DNA of 64,000 nt, from assembly GCF_013415115.1 (NCBI RefSeq), contig NZ_JACCDD010000001.1, positions 124,001 to 188,000 on the forward strand, given 5' to 3'. The stretch's first letter is position 1. The number at the start of each line of letters is the position of its first letter. The DNA is from Vreelandella zhaodongensis (GTDB taxonomy: Bacteria > Pseudomonadota > Gammaproteobacteria > Pseudomonadales > Halomonadaceae). Below are positions 45,402-53,548 of the stretch, one piece after another. Under the pieces are notes generated by a model. It did not search any database, was not told the origin of the DNA, and worked only from the letters and a program-made list of their open reading frames with translations. The position numbers and the translations under genes are program-made.

Positions 45402-46715
45402 ATGCTCACTCCCATCCAGCAGCGACCCAGTATCGCACTGATACTTAAGCTGTTTTTTCCAAGTGCTCTAGGGATACTGATTTTTTTCGTGCCTATCGAA
45501 ATAGGTGACCGCCGCACCATCTTGCTTGATCACATGGTGTCTGGAGCCCGAGGGTTACTAGGTGATGCTAGCGGCTTTTATGCGCTGGCGCTGATTGCCT
45601 CCGGTGCTGCTTATCCATTGGTTCGAGGTTATTGGAATCGCAATGTTACCGAGCGCATTTTTACCGGGCTAAAGCTGCTTGGGGTTGTGGCAGCACTCAT
45701 GGCAATAACCGGATGGGGACCAGACTTTTTGCATGAGCCGGACATGCTGCCTTTCCTGTTTGATAAGCTGGTGATTCCGGTAGGTTTGATTGTTCCCATT
45801 GGCGCGATTTTCCTCGCCTTGTTGATCAGCTATGGATTGCTTGAACTTATTGGTGTGTTGGTTCAGCCGGTGATGCGGCCCATTTGGCGAACGCCAGGGC
45901 GTTCGGCTATCGACGCGGTTGCCTCATTCGTGGGCAGCTACTCAATTGGTCTATTGATTACCAACCGTGTTTATCAGGCAGGGCAGTATTCAGCGCGAGA
46001 GGCCGCTATTATCGCCACGGGTTTCTCTACCGTATCGGCAACATTCATGATTATCGTGGCACGCACGCTGGATTTGATGGCGGTATGGAACTTCTATTTT
46101 TGGCTAACATTATTGATCACGTTTATTGTCACGGCGGTTACTGTCCGCTTACCGCCACTATCAGGCATGGATGACAGTGCTAAAGATGGCGAGCCCGAGG
46201 CGGTTGCCGGGAAGCGCTTATCAATTGCTTGGCAGACAGGGTTGGAAGTAGCTGCCCGAGCGCCCGCGTTGCATAAAAGTGTCGCGATTAACTTCAAAGA
46301 AGGGCTCGTGATGGCGATCAGCATCCTGCCCTCGATCATGTCGGTTGGTTTGCTAGGGTTGCTTGCGGCTAAATACACACCACTGTTTGAATGGTTGGGC
46401 TGGTTTTTCTACCCCTTCGTGGCGGTGTGGGGAGTTGCAGACGCCGCTGCGCTTGCTCAGGCCTCCGCTGCAGGTCTTGCCGAAATGTTTTTACCGGCAC
46501 TGTTAATGGCAGAAGCGGAATTTGTGTCGCGTTTTGCAGCAGGCGTGGTATCAGTATCTTCTGTGTTGTTTTTCTCAGCCTCAATTCCTTGCATTCTCTC
46601 TACGAGTATTCCGTTGTCCGTAGGGCGAATGTTAGTGGTGTGGTTTATTCGCGTTGCATTAAGCCTGACGCTCGCCATACCAACAGGCTATTTGGTGCAA
46701 GCCCTTATCAGCTAA
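45402..46715 (+). CDS. YjiH-family membrane protein, HutC-regulated putative carrier
   Basis: A 437-aa integral membrane protein with about 10 hydrophobic segments, of the YjiH / nucleoside-recognition (GATE) domain family. Seen: FFPSALGILIFFVPIEIGDRRTILLDHM, the GATE core VASFVGSYSIGLLITNRVYQAGQYSAREAAIIATGFSTVSATFMI (residues about 170-215), and SASIPCILSTSIPLSVGRML. The operator palindrome 51 nt ahead of the ATG and its place between hutI and hutC point to transport of histidine or a hut intermediate. The second hut permease at 38090 may have a different substrate or direction. Confidence 0.8.
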   Translation: MLTPIQQRPSIALILKLFFPSALGILIFFVPIEIGDRRTILLDHMVSGARGLLGDASGFYALALIASGAAYPLVRGYWNRNVTERIFTGLKLLGVVAALMAITGWGPDFLHEPDMLPFLFDKLVIPVGLIVPIGAIFLALLISYGLLELIGVLVQPVMRPIWRTPGRSAIDAVASFVGSYSIGLLITNRVYQAGQYSAREAAIIATGFSTVSATFMIIVARTLDLMAVWNFYFWLTLLITFIVTAVTVRLPPLSGMDDSAKDGEPEAVAGKRLSIAWQTGLEVAARAPALHKSVAINFKEGLVMAISILPSIMSVGLLGLLAAKYTPLFEWLGWFFYPFVAVWGVADAAALAQASAAGLAEMFLPALLMAEAEFVSRFAAGVVSVSSVLFFSASIPCILSTSIPLSVGRMLVVWFIRVALSLTLAIPTGYLVQALIS

Positions 46716-46748
46716 GTCTTTATCAGCTGAGTCTTTATCAGCTAAGCC
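46704..46748. repeat. Three 15-bp tandem units at the yjiH / hutC junction
   Basis: Units (C/T)TTATCAGCT(A/G)AG(T/C)C at 46704, 46719 and 46734. The first carries the yjiH-type stop codon and the array ends at the convergent hutC stop. Confidence 0.9.
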
Positions 46749-46749
46749 C

Positions 46750-47466
46750 TTATGACGCTTGGCGATGCACCGAGGAGCGAAGCTTGTAGCGGTTGCCTGG
46801 GTGGAGTAAGCGGGCATAGCTGATGAGCTGCTCACCTGACCACGTACGCCGAACCATACTCAGGCAGGGGGTTGAGGTATCGATAGCAAGCCATTCGGCT
46901 GTTTGCTGATCAACAAGCACGGCCTCAACGATGTGCTCTACGTCAGTGATTGGGCAGGCCGCTACCAGTATTTCGTTGGGTGTATGTACCGAAAAATCAC
47001 TCTTTAGATAATTGGGTACCCAGCGGGGGTTAACATAGCGGTTTTCAAGTTGAATGGGTGTGTCGTTTTCCAAGTGCACAAGCAGTGTTTGAAACACGCG
47101 ACTGCCAAGACGCACGCCCAGGCGCAAAGCGATTTCGTCATCAGCTTTAATGGCTTCGCAGAGCAGCACGATGCTGCTGTAATGATGCCCTCGGGAGCGT
47201 ACTTCATCGGCAATGTTGTACACCTCAACCAGAGACGACTCTGCTTTGCGGTCTGTCACAAAGGTGCCTAACCCAGGCTGGCGTGTTAGGTAGCCTTTTT
47301 GGACAAGATCACGAATCGCTTTATTGGCTGTCATTCGGCTTACCTCAAAATCTCGGGCAAGCTGCTCTTCGGGTGGGATTTGGTGGTGCGCTGGCCAGGC
47401 ACCGCCCTGGATTTTCTCTAGCAGGTGCTGCTGTATTTGCAGATAAAGTGGGGGAGCGCTGGTCAT
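46750..47466 (-). CDS. hutC: Histidine utilisation repressor
   Basis: A 238-aa GntR/HutC regulator. The winged helix is in residues 5-72 (LYLQIQQHLLEKIQGGAWPAHHQIPPEEQLARDFEVSRMTANKAIRDLVQKGYLTRQPGLGTFV), and the UTRA ligand-binding domain in about 90-235 (VFQTLLVHLENDTPIQLENRYV, DVEHIVEAVLVD). Urocanate releases HutC in characterised systems. Matching palindromes occur at 45118 and 45336, and none is obvious at its own promoter. It is convergent with the yjiH-type gene. Confidence 0.93.
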   Translation of the reverse strand: MTSAPPLYLQIQQHLLEKIQGGAWPAHHQIPPEEQLARDFEVSRMTANKAIRDLVQKGYLTRQPGLGTFVTDRKAESSLVEVYNIADEVRSRGHHYSSIVLLCEAIKADDEIALRLGVRLGSRVFQTLLVHLENDTPIQLENRYVNPRWVPNYLKSDFSVHTPNEILVAACPITDVEHIVEAVLVDQQTAEWLAIDTSTPCLSMVRRTWSGEQLISYARLLHPGNRYKLRSSVHRQAS

Positions 47467-47549
47467 GAAGTGCCTTTCAAATGAATCTATTGTCTAACCA
47501 TATTCAGTTTACCTTGTGCGATAGCTAAGGGCACCCTGATGCTGATTCA

Positions 47550-47579
47550 GCACACCGAGCCATTAATGGCTCGGTGTGC
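47550..47579 (-). terminator. Perfect palindrome behind the cyanophycinase gene
   Basis: GCACACCGAGCCATT / AATGGCTCGGTGTGC, 30 nt, with no T run on either side. It lies between the cyanophycinase stop and the start of hutC. It is probably a terminator hairpin, though a protein-binding site is possible. Confidence 0.55.
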
Positions 47580-47621
47580 ATAGTGCTTACAATAGCGATA
47601 AGCAGTGTTTATAGAAACACT

Positions 47622-48908
47622 TTAGGGCGTGTGTATCTCAACGCGAAGCGGCTCTAGATCCATCCGTACGTTCTCAAAGCTGTATATATCCAGCGTCATG
47701 TCCTGACTCCAGTAGCCTTGGGTTTGCTCGTCTTGAGTAAAGACAATCCGCAGCGCCTGATTATCGTCGCCAATCAGCAGGGAAGTAACTTGCTCGGTGG
47801 CTGAATTGTCTAGCAGGTCAAAGCCGATAAGCTCCTGCAAATTACGGTTGGCGCTGAACAGGCCGCTCTGCAGGCTCACAGGAACCTCGAAATACTCGCT
47901 GCCCAAGGTTTCATAAGCACCCTCGCGAACGTGATATTCACCGCTTTCAGGCTGGTAGCGGTCACCCGGTAGTAAATAGCTTAGGCGAACGTTTTCCACG
48001 GTGATTGGGAAGCCTGATGTCGGGCGAGTCGTTTCACTGGTATCCACGAGTGTTATGCCGCCACGGCCTGCCACTTGCCATTCGCCGTTATCAACGATGA
48101 GTGCAGTGCCTTCATCAATGCCAACCCCTAATGGCTGACCACCTTCATGTTCTAGCATCACGGTTAGCAGCCGTCCAAGACGGGCTTTACGATCGAAGTG
48201 TTGATCGATCAGCCCTGCCTCGAAGAAGCCGAGTCCTGGGCGTACAACAGCAGGGCCATACTCTTGGTTATTCATGCTCTCATAGTCATCGCTGAAGCCC
48301 TGGAAGAGCGCGCCTTTGCTATCACCGCCCGCGAGCATGGTGGAAGACATAATCGCTGCCCCTGCACTGGTACCTGCCAGAACGCCACCTCGTGAATGGA
48401 AGTCACGTATCGCAGCGAGCACCGGCGTATCACTGCCATCTTCTTCTAAGAGTACTGCGGTGATTCGGGTTTGGTCGCCGCCCAGGAACCAGATGGCATC
48501 TAGCTCGTCGATAGAAGCAGCCAGTTCTTCATCACGACCATTGTCGGCCCACTCTGACTCATCAACGTCTTCCGTTCGTTTGTCATCGTTAACCGCTAGC
48601 GGAAGCAAGCGGATATTGTCTTCACTGAGGCCCAACCGCGAAAATGCTTCAACAATCTTGTCGTAGTTGCCAGAGATATTGCCGGTGGCAGCCGGTACTA
48701 CGCCAAGGCGAATCTCTTCGGCGGGCTTGTCGACGGGGTTGATCACTGCTTGGAAGACATCCTCGTGGCTCTCTTGTAAAAAACCACCGGCGATAATAAG
48801 CGCACCGGGTGAGTCAGCAAAGGCTGCTTGGCTGCTCATTAATGCACCACCCAATGAGAGGGCGAGTAGGGAGTGTTTCAGGGTACGGCGCGTCATGGTA
48901 GTCGACAT
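47622..48908 (-). CDS. Secreted cyanophycinase-like peptidase (S51 family)
   Basis: A 428-aa exported serine peptidase. Signal peptide residues 1-32 (TMTRRTLKHSLLALSLGGALMSSQAAFA) include a twin Arg, though not a strict Tat consensus. S51 motifs: ALIIAGGFLQ, GVVPAATG, IWFLGGDQTRI, the nucleophile Ser181 in LAGTSAGAAIMSS, and GLIDQHFDRKARLGRLL with GIDEGTALIV. A roughly 120-aa C-terminal beta-rich extension is unusual compared with intracellular CphB. Extracellular cyanophycinases cut cyanophycin (Asp-Arg polymer) into dipeptides. No cyanophycin synthetase is nearby, so use of external polymer is likely. Confidence 0.87.
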   Translation of the reverse strand: MSTTMTRRTLKHSLLALSLGGALMSSQAAFADSPGALIIAGGFLQESHEDVFQAVINPVDKPAEEIRLGVVPAATGNISGNYDKIVEAFSRLGLSEDNIRLLPLAVNDDKRTEDVDESEWADNGRDEELAASIDELDAIWFLGGDQTRITAVLLEEDGSDTPVLAAIRDFHSRGGVLAGTSAGAAIMSSTMLAGGDSKGALFQGFSDDYESMNNQEYGPAVVRPGLGFFEAGLIDQHFDRKARLGRLLTVMLEHEGGQPLGVGIDEGTALIVDNGEWQVAGRGGITLVDTSETTRPTSGFPITVENVRLSYLLPGDRYQPESGEYHVREGAYETLGSEYFEVPVSLQSGLFSANRNLQELIGFDLLDNSATEQVTSLLIGDDNQALRIVFTQDEQTQGYWSQDMTLDIYSFENVRMDLEPLRVEIHTP

Positions 48909-49321
48909 GAATAAATTCCTTAATCGATACGTCTGGTTTCGTCGTTGATTGACGAGTTCGAGAAAAATCTGATGACGGATCGATCAAGCTATTCGTTGTA
49001 CCATTCGCTTAAAGCAGTACGGGTGAGAGGGTAAGCACCTGTGAGCACTACCGCATCAACCCAGCGGCTAAGTAAAAGCCGATAGGTACGCGAGAGTAAT
49101 GACAGGCAATGGTGCGACATAGGGGAACACTTCTTATCGTTTTTTTTAAAGCTACCACCACCGCTTGGTGTTTAGCAAACACCAAGCGATATTATCGAAA
49201 GCAAAAATCAATATGTGCAATGCCTTGAATAACGGTTCGTTATTGTTGTTGGTATGCTGTTTCTTTGTCACTGGTCATCATCAGCAATAGCAGAACAAAA
49301 TGCTGATATTGAGGAGTTATT
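48909..49321. promoter_or_regulatory. Divergent region, cyanophycinase / carnitine regulator
   Basis: 413 nt without a supportable gene. The main feature is a 27-nt palindrome, CGCTTGGTGTTT (49162-49173) and AAACACCAAGCG (49177-49188), with a T/A run beside it. The leader of the GlxA-type gene ends with GAGGAG. Confidence 0.5.
49162..49188. promoter_or_regulatory. 27-nt palindrome, operator or terminator
   Basis: A perfect 12-bp inverted repeat with a 3-nt AGC spacer. It lies between two divergent genes, where no transcript should end, so an operator is as likely as a terminator. Confidence 0.5.
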
Positions 49322-50290
49322 TTGCGTCTGCACTACTCTGATTCACTGCCAGAGCGGGTTGGTTTTTTACTGCTACCGCGCTTTTCGATGATGGCGTTTT
49401 TTTCTGCCGTTGAGCCGTTACGAATATCCAATCGTATTAGCGGTCAGCCGTTGTTTGAGTGGACGCTCTTTAGTTGTGATGGTGAGCCTGTCACCGCCAG
49501 CAATGGCATGACGCTATTGGTCGATCAGCCGATGGGCGGCGGACTTGATCTACCCTCGTTGGCTGTTTGTAGTGGCTTTGAGCCTGAAGATCATTTAAGC
49601 CGAGCGCTCATTTCATGGCTGCATCGGCTTGATCAAGCCGGATGTGCCTTGGGTGGGCTGGACACCGGCGGCTTTATATTAGCAGCCGCGCAGTTGTTAA
49701 AAGGGGAGCGGGTTACCTTGCACTGGGAAAGCTTACCGGTTTTTCGTGAGCGTTTTCCAACGGTTGAAACGTCTGATGAGTTGTTTGAACTGGGTGAGCG
49801 GCGTTTTTCCTGCGCGGGTGGTGCCGCCGCCATGGACATGGCGTTAGCAGTGATCGCCAAACGTCATGGGACCAAATTAGCCGTCGATGTCTCAGAGCAG
49901 CTTATTCATGAGCGCTTAAGAAGTCGGCATGACCAACAGCGTATGACGCTAGCGCGACGGCTGGGGACGCATAACCGGCGCCTAATTGAAGCGGTTGCGT
50001 TGATGGAGCGCCATTTGGAAGAGCCTTTGTCCCTTGCTGATATTGCTCAGCGAAGCGGTGTTTCTTCTCGTCAGCTTCAGAGGCTATTTGAGTATCATCT
50101 TCATCAAACACCGCGTCAGTGGTATTTGTCGCTTCGTTTGGCTCGGGCGAAACGTTTGCTCACTGAAACCGATATGGAGATATTGGCAGTAGGTATCGCG
50201 TGTGGGTTTGCGTCGAGCTCTAGCTTTGCGCGCGCTTTCCGCACCCATTTTGGCTGTTCGCCACGCGCTTCACGCAGCGATTGCAGTTGA
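49322..50290 (+). CDS. GlxA/CdhR-type AraC-family activator, likely carnitine-responsive
   Basis: A 322-aa regulator. The N-terminal DJ-1/PfpI-like domain (residues 12-190; VGFLLLPRFSMMAFFSAVEPLRISNRI, GGLDTGGFILAAAQLLKG) is followed by a C-terminal AraC double HTH (about 215-318; LSLADIAQRSGVSSRQLQRLF, GIACGFASSSSFARAFRTHFG). The architecture matches GbdR/CdhR, which activate betaine and carnitine genes in pseudomonads. The start is TTG at 49322, with GAGGAG 5 nt upstream and no better ATG. It is convergent with the BCCT carrier of the carnitine operon. Confidence 0.85.
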   Translation: MRLHYSDSLPERVGFLLLPRFSMMAFFSAVEPLRISNRISGQPLFEWTLFSCDGEPVTASNGMTLLVDQPMGGGLDLPSLAVCSGFEPEDHLSRALISWLHRLDQAGCALGGLDTGGFILAAAQLLKGERVTLHWESLPVFRERFPTVETSDELFELGERRFSCAGGAAAMDMALAVIAKRHGTKLAVDVSEQLIHERLRSRHDQQRMTLARRLGTHNRRLIEAVALMERHLEEPLSLADIAQRSGVSSRQLQRLFEYHLHQTPRQWYLSLRLARAKRLLTETDMEILAVGIACGFASSSSFARAFRTHFGCSPRASRSDCS

Positions 50291-50311
50291 TTGTGGTGCA
50301 AAAAGGGATGT

Positions 50312-50344
50312 ACACCAGGCGTCGCCGCTAAGCGCGCCTGGTGT
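50312..50344. terminator. Bidirectional terminator between the regulator and BCCT genes
   Basis: ACACCAGGCG (50312-50321) pairs with CGCCTGGTGT (50335-50344) between convergent stops. The T tract is weak (TATT). Confidence 0.7.
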
Positions 50345-50364
50345 TATTAGGGCGGCGTGTTAGA

Positions 50365-52083
50365 TCAGCGCCTTCTGCGCCGTGCGTCGAGCGTCTCACG
50401 GAATAGCGAGAGCAGTACGCCGGCGGTCATCACAAGCACAACAACACTGAGCGGTAGGGCAGCAGCAATGAGCGCCGTTTGCAGTGCGTTAAGGCCACCG
50501 GCAACCAGCAGCACCGCCGCTACTAAACCAATGACTACGCCCCAGAAGATTCGAAAGCGTTTCGGTGGCTCACTGTCGCCGAGTGACAAAATGGTGGTGA
50601 GTACTAAAGTGCCGGAGTCTGAAGAGGTGACAAACCAGCTCATCAGTAGAAAGACCATCATGGCGGAAAGTATCCAACCAAAGGTGCCGCTGCCAACAAT
50701 GCCATCAGCGGTGGCAAACAGTGCTGAGGGCAGGTTCCAAGCGTTTACCAGCTCAATGATACCGGCGCTACCTGGGCCGCCCGTCGCATAGAGCTCCTGA
50801 TACATGGCGTTGCCGCCGAAGATAATCAGCCAGATAAAGATGATCAGGGTAGGCACTAACAGGACGCCAAGCACAAACTCCCGCAAAGTCCGGCCCTTAG
50901 AAATGCGGGCGATGAATAGCCCCACAAAGGGAGCCCAGGCCAGCCACCAGCCCCAGTAGAAGATTGTCCAGCCCTGCTGCCAGGCAGCCGTTCCCTCCTC
51001 GTCAGCATACCAAAGCCCCATGGGAATGAAGTTGACAGCGTAGTCGACCAAGGTTTCGCCGAATGCCATTATTAGCCACAGTGTAGGGCCCCCAATGAGG
51101 AAAATGCCCACGACGACCAGCGATACCCAAATATTTACCTCGGATATGAGACGAATGCCGCCGCGTACGCCGGTCACTGCGGAGAGTATTGAGATAAAGG
51201 AAATGCCAGCGATAAGCATCAGCTGAGTAGTTAACCCGGGATCGACACCCACCAGCCGTTCTAAGCCGACGGCCATTTGGCTAACCCCCAGCCCCAGCGA
51301 CGTAGCGACCCCAAAGACGCAGCCGAGTACCCCGAGAATATCAAACAGGTGGCCAATAGGGCCGAAAATGCGTTCACCGATGAACGGGTAAAGCGCCGAG
51401 CGCAGTGCGAGTGGTAACCCTTTTCGATAAGCAAAATACGCCAGCGACATACCGACAATCACGTAGATGGCCCAACCATGAAGACCCCAGTGAAAGACGG
51501 TGACGCGTAATGCATCGATAGCGCGGTCGTGGCCGATGGCGGTGGCACCGGCCATATCGGCATGGGGGTTGTTGGGATAGCCGAAGGCGCCGGTATCGTC
51601 GAGATAGAACACGGGCTCAGCGACGCCAAAAAAAAGAATGCCAATACCGATACCCGCTGAGAAGAGCATCGAAAACCAGGCAAAATTGCTGAACTCTGGG
51701 CGGCTGTCATCGGGGCCGAGCCGTATGCTTCCATAGCGGCTTAAGACAATGAAGGCACAGACGGCCAGTAGCAGCATTACAGTGATTAGGTAATAACCGC
51801 TGAACGTGCTCTCGATCCAGGCGCGTGCCGTGCCAAATACGTTTCCGGCTGTATCTGAACCGAGCCCTGTGAAAAGCACGAAGAGCAGCACTAGACCGCT
51901 AGCCGTTAGCGTCATGCCCTTGTGCATGCCTCGGAAGAAGCCACCTTGGGCTAGCTCAGTCACCATATAATCAGTGCTGAGTTCGGCCTTTGGTGAGGCG
52001 TTATGCTCAGGCGGAGTCGGGTGGTGGGGGGGAGTTGGCGTAGCGATATTTTTGTCCTCCTGGGCCGGACGTCGGGCCGGCAA
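50365..52083 (-). CDS. BCCT-family betaine/carnitine/choline transporter
   Basis: A 572-aa, 12-segment secondary carrier. The BCCT Trp signature is present (FYWGWWLAWAPFVGLFIARISKGRTLREF, residues about 365-395), as are FSAGIGIGILFFGVAEP and HWGLHGWAIYVIVGMSLAYF. As last gene of the carnitine operon it probably imports L-carnitine. The annotated start is TTG at 52083, weakly placed. A strong AGGAGG (52056-52061) lies inside the frame 8 nt before codon 13 (ATC, 52045-52047), so the true start may be later; Met at 51966 is another option. The 50-aa N-terminal stretch is Pro/His-rich and cytosolic. Confidence 0.9.
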   Translation of the reverse strand: MPARRPAQEDKNIATPTPPHHPTPPEHNASPKAELSTDYMVTELAQGGFFRGMHKGMTLTASGLVLLFVLFTGLGSDTAGNVFGTARAWIESTFSGYYLITVMLLLAVCAFIVLSRYGSIRLGPDDSRPEFSNFAWFSMLFSAGIGIGILFFGVAEPVFYLDDTGAFGYPNNPHADMAGATAIGHDRAIDALRVTVFHWGLHGWAIYVIVGMSLAYFAYRKGLPLALRSALYPFIGERIFGPIGHLFDILGVLGCVFGVATSLGLGVSQMAVGLERLVGVDPGLTTQLMLIAGISFISILSAVTGVRGGIRLISEVNIWVSLVVVGIFLIGGPTLWLIMAFGETLVDYAVNFIPMGLWYADEEGTAAWQQGWTIFYWGWWLAWAPFVGLFIARISKGRTLREFVLGVLLVPTLIIFIWLIIFGGNAMYQELYATGGPGSAGIIELVNAWNLPSALFATADGIVGSGTFGWILSAMMVFLLMSWFVTSSDSGTLVLTTILSLGDSEPPKRFRIFWGVVIGLVAAVLLVAGGLNALQTALIAAALPLSVVVLVMTAGVLLSLFRETLDARRRRR

Positions 52084-52136
52084 TCCCGATAAATCGTCCG
52101 CGTTAGCGGGCGGTTTTTGTGTTTTTCACGATGGCA

Positions 52137-52592
52137 TTAGCGGCGTATTGCGATGGTGCGACTAGCCAGCTCCGGCCAGGCCGAGGGAGCGGCTTGGGGC
52201 AGTGTTGCAACGGCTTCCTTAATGGGGAGTGGGAAAGGCGCGGAGCGACCAGTGTTGCTGTCAATGCCCATCAACATCTGCTCGCTGGTGGCCAGCAGGT
52301 TGCCTGTTTCATCGTGTAGCTTGAAGAAGACATGCAGGCGCTTGGTGTCGCGATCCAGCAGGGTTAGTTCCACGCTCAGTGGCTGCCCCTCATGGGCCTC
52401 GCGGCGATAGCAAAGATGCGTCTCAAGGGTATAGATCGTGTAGCTGTGGCGTGCGCGGCCTGAGGTATCAAGGCCGATATGCTCCATTAGTGCTTCTACC
52501 GCCAGCGAGAATACACGGGCATATTCGGCATCGTTCATATGGCCGTTGTAATCGACCCACTCCGACTTGACGCGGTGTTCTAAAATGACCAT
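52137..52592 (-). CDS. 4HBT-fold thioesterase, betainyl-CoA thioesterase type
   Basis: A 151-aa hot-dog thioesterase. EWVDYNGHMNDAEYARVFSLAVEALM at residues 11-36 contains the family Asp. It is encoded right after carnitine dehydrogenase, the two overlapping as TGATG, with GGAGG 10 nt upstream; the frame opens at 52628 but that start lies inside the dehydrogenase. In the carnitine pathway the cleavage enzyme makes betainyl-CoA, and this enzyme would release glycine betaine and CoA (CdhB role). Confidence 0.87.
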   Translation of the reverse strand: MVILEHRVKSEWVDYNGHMNDAEYARVFSLAVEALMEHIGLDTSGRARHSYTIYTLETHLCYRREAHEGQPLSVELTLLDRDTKRLHVFFKLHDETGNLLATSEQMLMGIDSNTGRSAPFPLPIKEAVATLPQAAPSAWPELASRTIAIRR

Positions 52593-53548
52593 CAGATACG
52601 TCCCTCCAAGCCTTCGGCTTCGGGCCAATATTTTTGTGCTAAACCGAGCAGTTCTACCAGAAACTCATCACGACGGCGGTCAAGCTCGGCCACCGAGCGC
52701 CCAGCGGCCTGGTGCTCGCAACCTTCTACCACTCGATCAATAAGTTGTGTGGTGAGCTCAGGGGCCTCAAGCTTCGTCCATGGCAGTTTTAGTGCCGGAC
52801 CGAACTGCTCCAACATATGGCGCATGCCCGGCTCGCCGCCAGCCAAATGGAAGGTGAGGAAAGTGCCCATTAGTGACCAGCGCAGGCCACAGCCGTAGAT
52901 TACCGCTGCATCTATTTCCTCGGTAGTGGCGACGCCGTCGTTTACCAAGTGCAGCGCCTCGCGCCAAAGCGCTTCCATCAAGCGGTCAGCAATATGCCCC
53001 TCAATTTCCCGACGTACAACCAGTGGCCGCATGGCAAGGGCTTGATAATAGTCACGGGCGCGCGTTATCTCTTCAGGCGTGGTGGCGTCACCGCCAACGA
53101 GCTCCACTAGCGGTAGCAGATAGACCGGATTAAAGGGGTGAGCGACGATCACTCGCCCTGGCGCCCGTGTGCAGTCCTGCTGTAAGTCGCTGGGCTTGAA
53201 GCCGGACGTTGATGAGCCGATGAGTATGTCTGGGTTCGCTGCAGCATCCAAGGCAGTCAGAATCTCGCGCTTAAGCGAAAGCCGCTCAGGCACGTTTTCC
53301 TGAATTAAGTCAGCACCTTCGACAGCCGCTTCTAAGCTTTCGGCAAAGCGTAGTCGCTCGGGGCTGGCGCCTTCAGCAAGGCCCTGACGGGTCAGAGACT
53401 CCCAGGCATTCTCAACAAAGGCACGAGTGCGCCTTGGTGCCTCCGGATCTGGATCGAAGGCGACGACGTCCCAGCCCCGAGCCAGGGCTCGAGCGATCCA
53501 GCCATTGCCGATAACCCCGGTGCCGATAACAGATAGCTGCTGGCTCAT
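52592..53548 (-). CDS. lcdH: L-carnitine dehydrogenase
   Basis: NAD-dependent oxidation of L-carnitine to 3-dehydrocarnitine (CdhA/LcdH). 318 aa, 3-hydroxyacyl-CoA-dehydrogenase fold. Rossmann GTGVIGNGW at residues 9-17, ENVPERLSLKREIL, SSTSGFKPSDL, the catalytic His in IVAHPFNPVYLLPLVELVGG, and YGCGLRWSLMGTFLTFHLAGGEPGM, which is typical of carnitine dehydrogenases and not fatty acid ones. It overlaps the BKACE gene by 4 nt (ATGA) and the thioesterase by 1 nt. Confidence 0.93.
   Translation of the reverse strand: MSQQLSVIGTGVIGNGWIARALARGWDVVAFDPDPEAPRRTRAFVENAWESLTRQGLAEGASPERLRFAESLEAAVEGADLIQENVPERLSLKREILTALDAAANPDILIGSSTSGFKPSDLQQDCTRAPGRVIVAHPFNPVYLLPLVELVGGDATTPEEITRARDYYQALAMRPLVVRREIEGHIADRLMEALWREALHLVNDGVATTEEIDAAVIYGCGLRWSLMGTFLTFHLAGGEPGMRHMLEQFGPALKLPWTKLEAPELTTQLIDRVVEGCEHQAAGRSVAELDRRRDEFLVELLGLAQKYWPEAEGLEGRI

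Noticed and set aside
52090..52130. Hairpin GTCCGC/GCGGGC with a T run on the plus strand
   Set aside because: No plus-strand gene ends there. It lies between two co-directional minus genes, where it would read as A-rich, so I do not call it a terminator.
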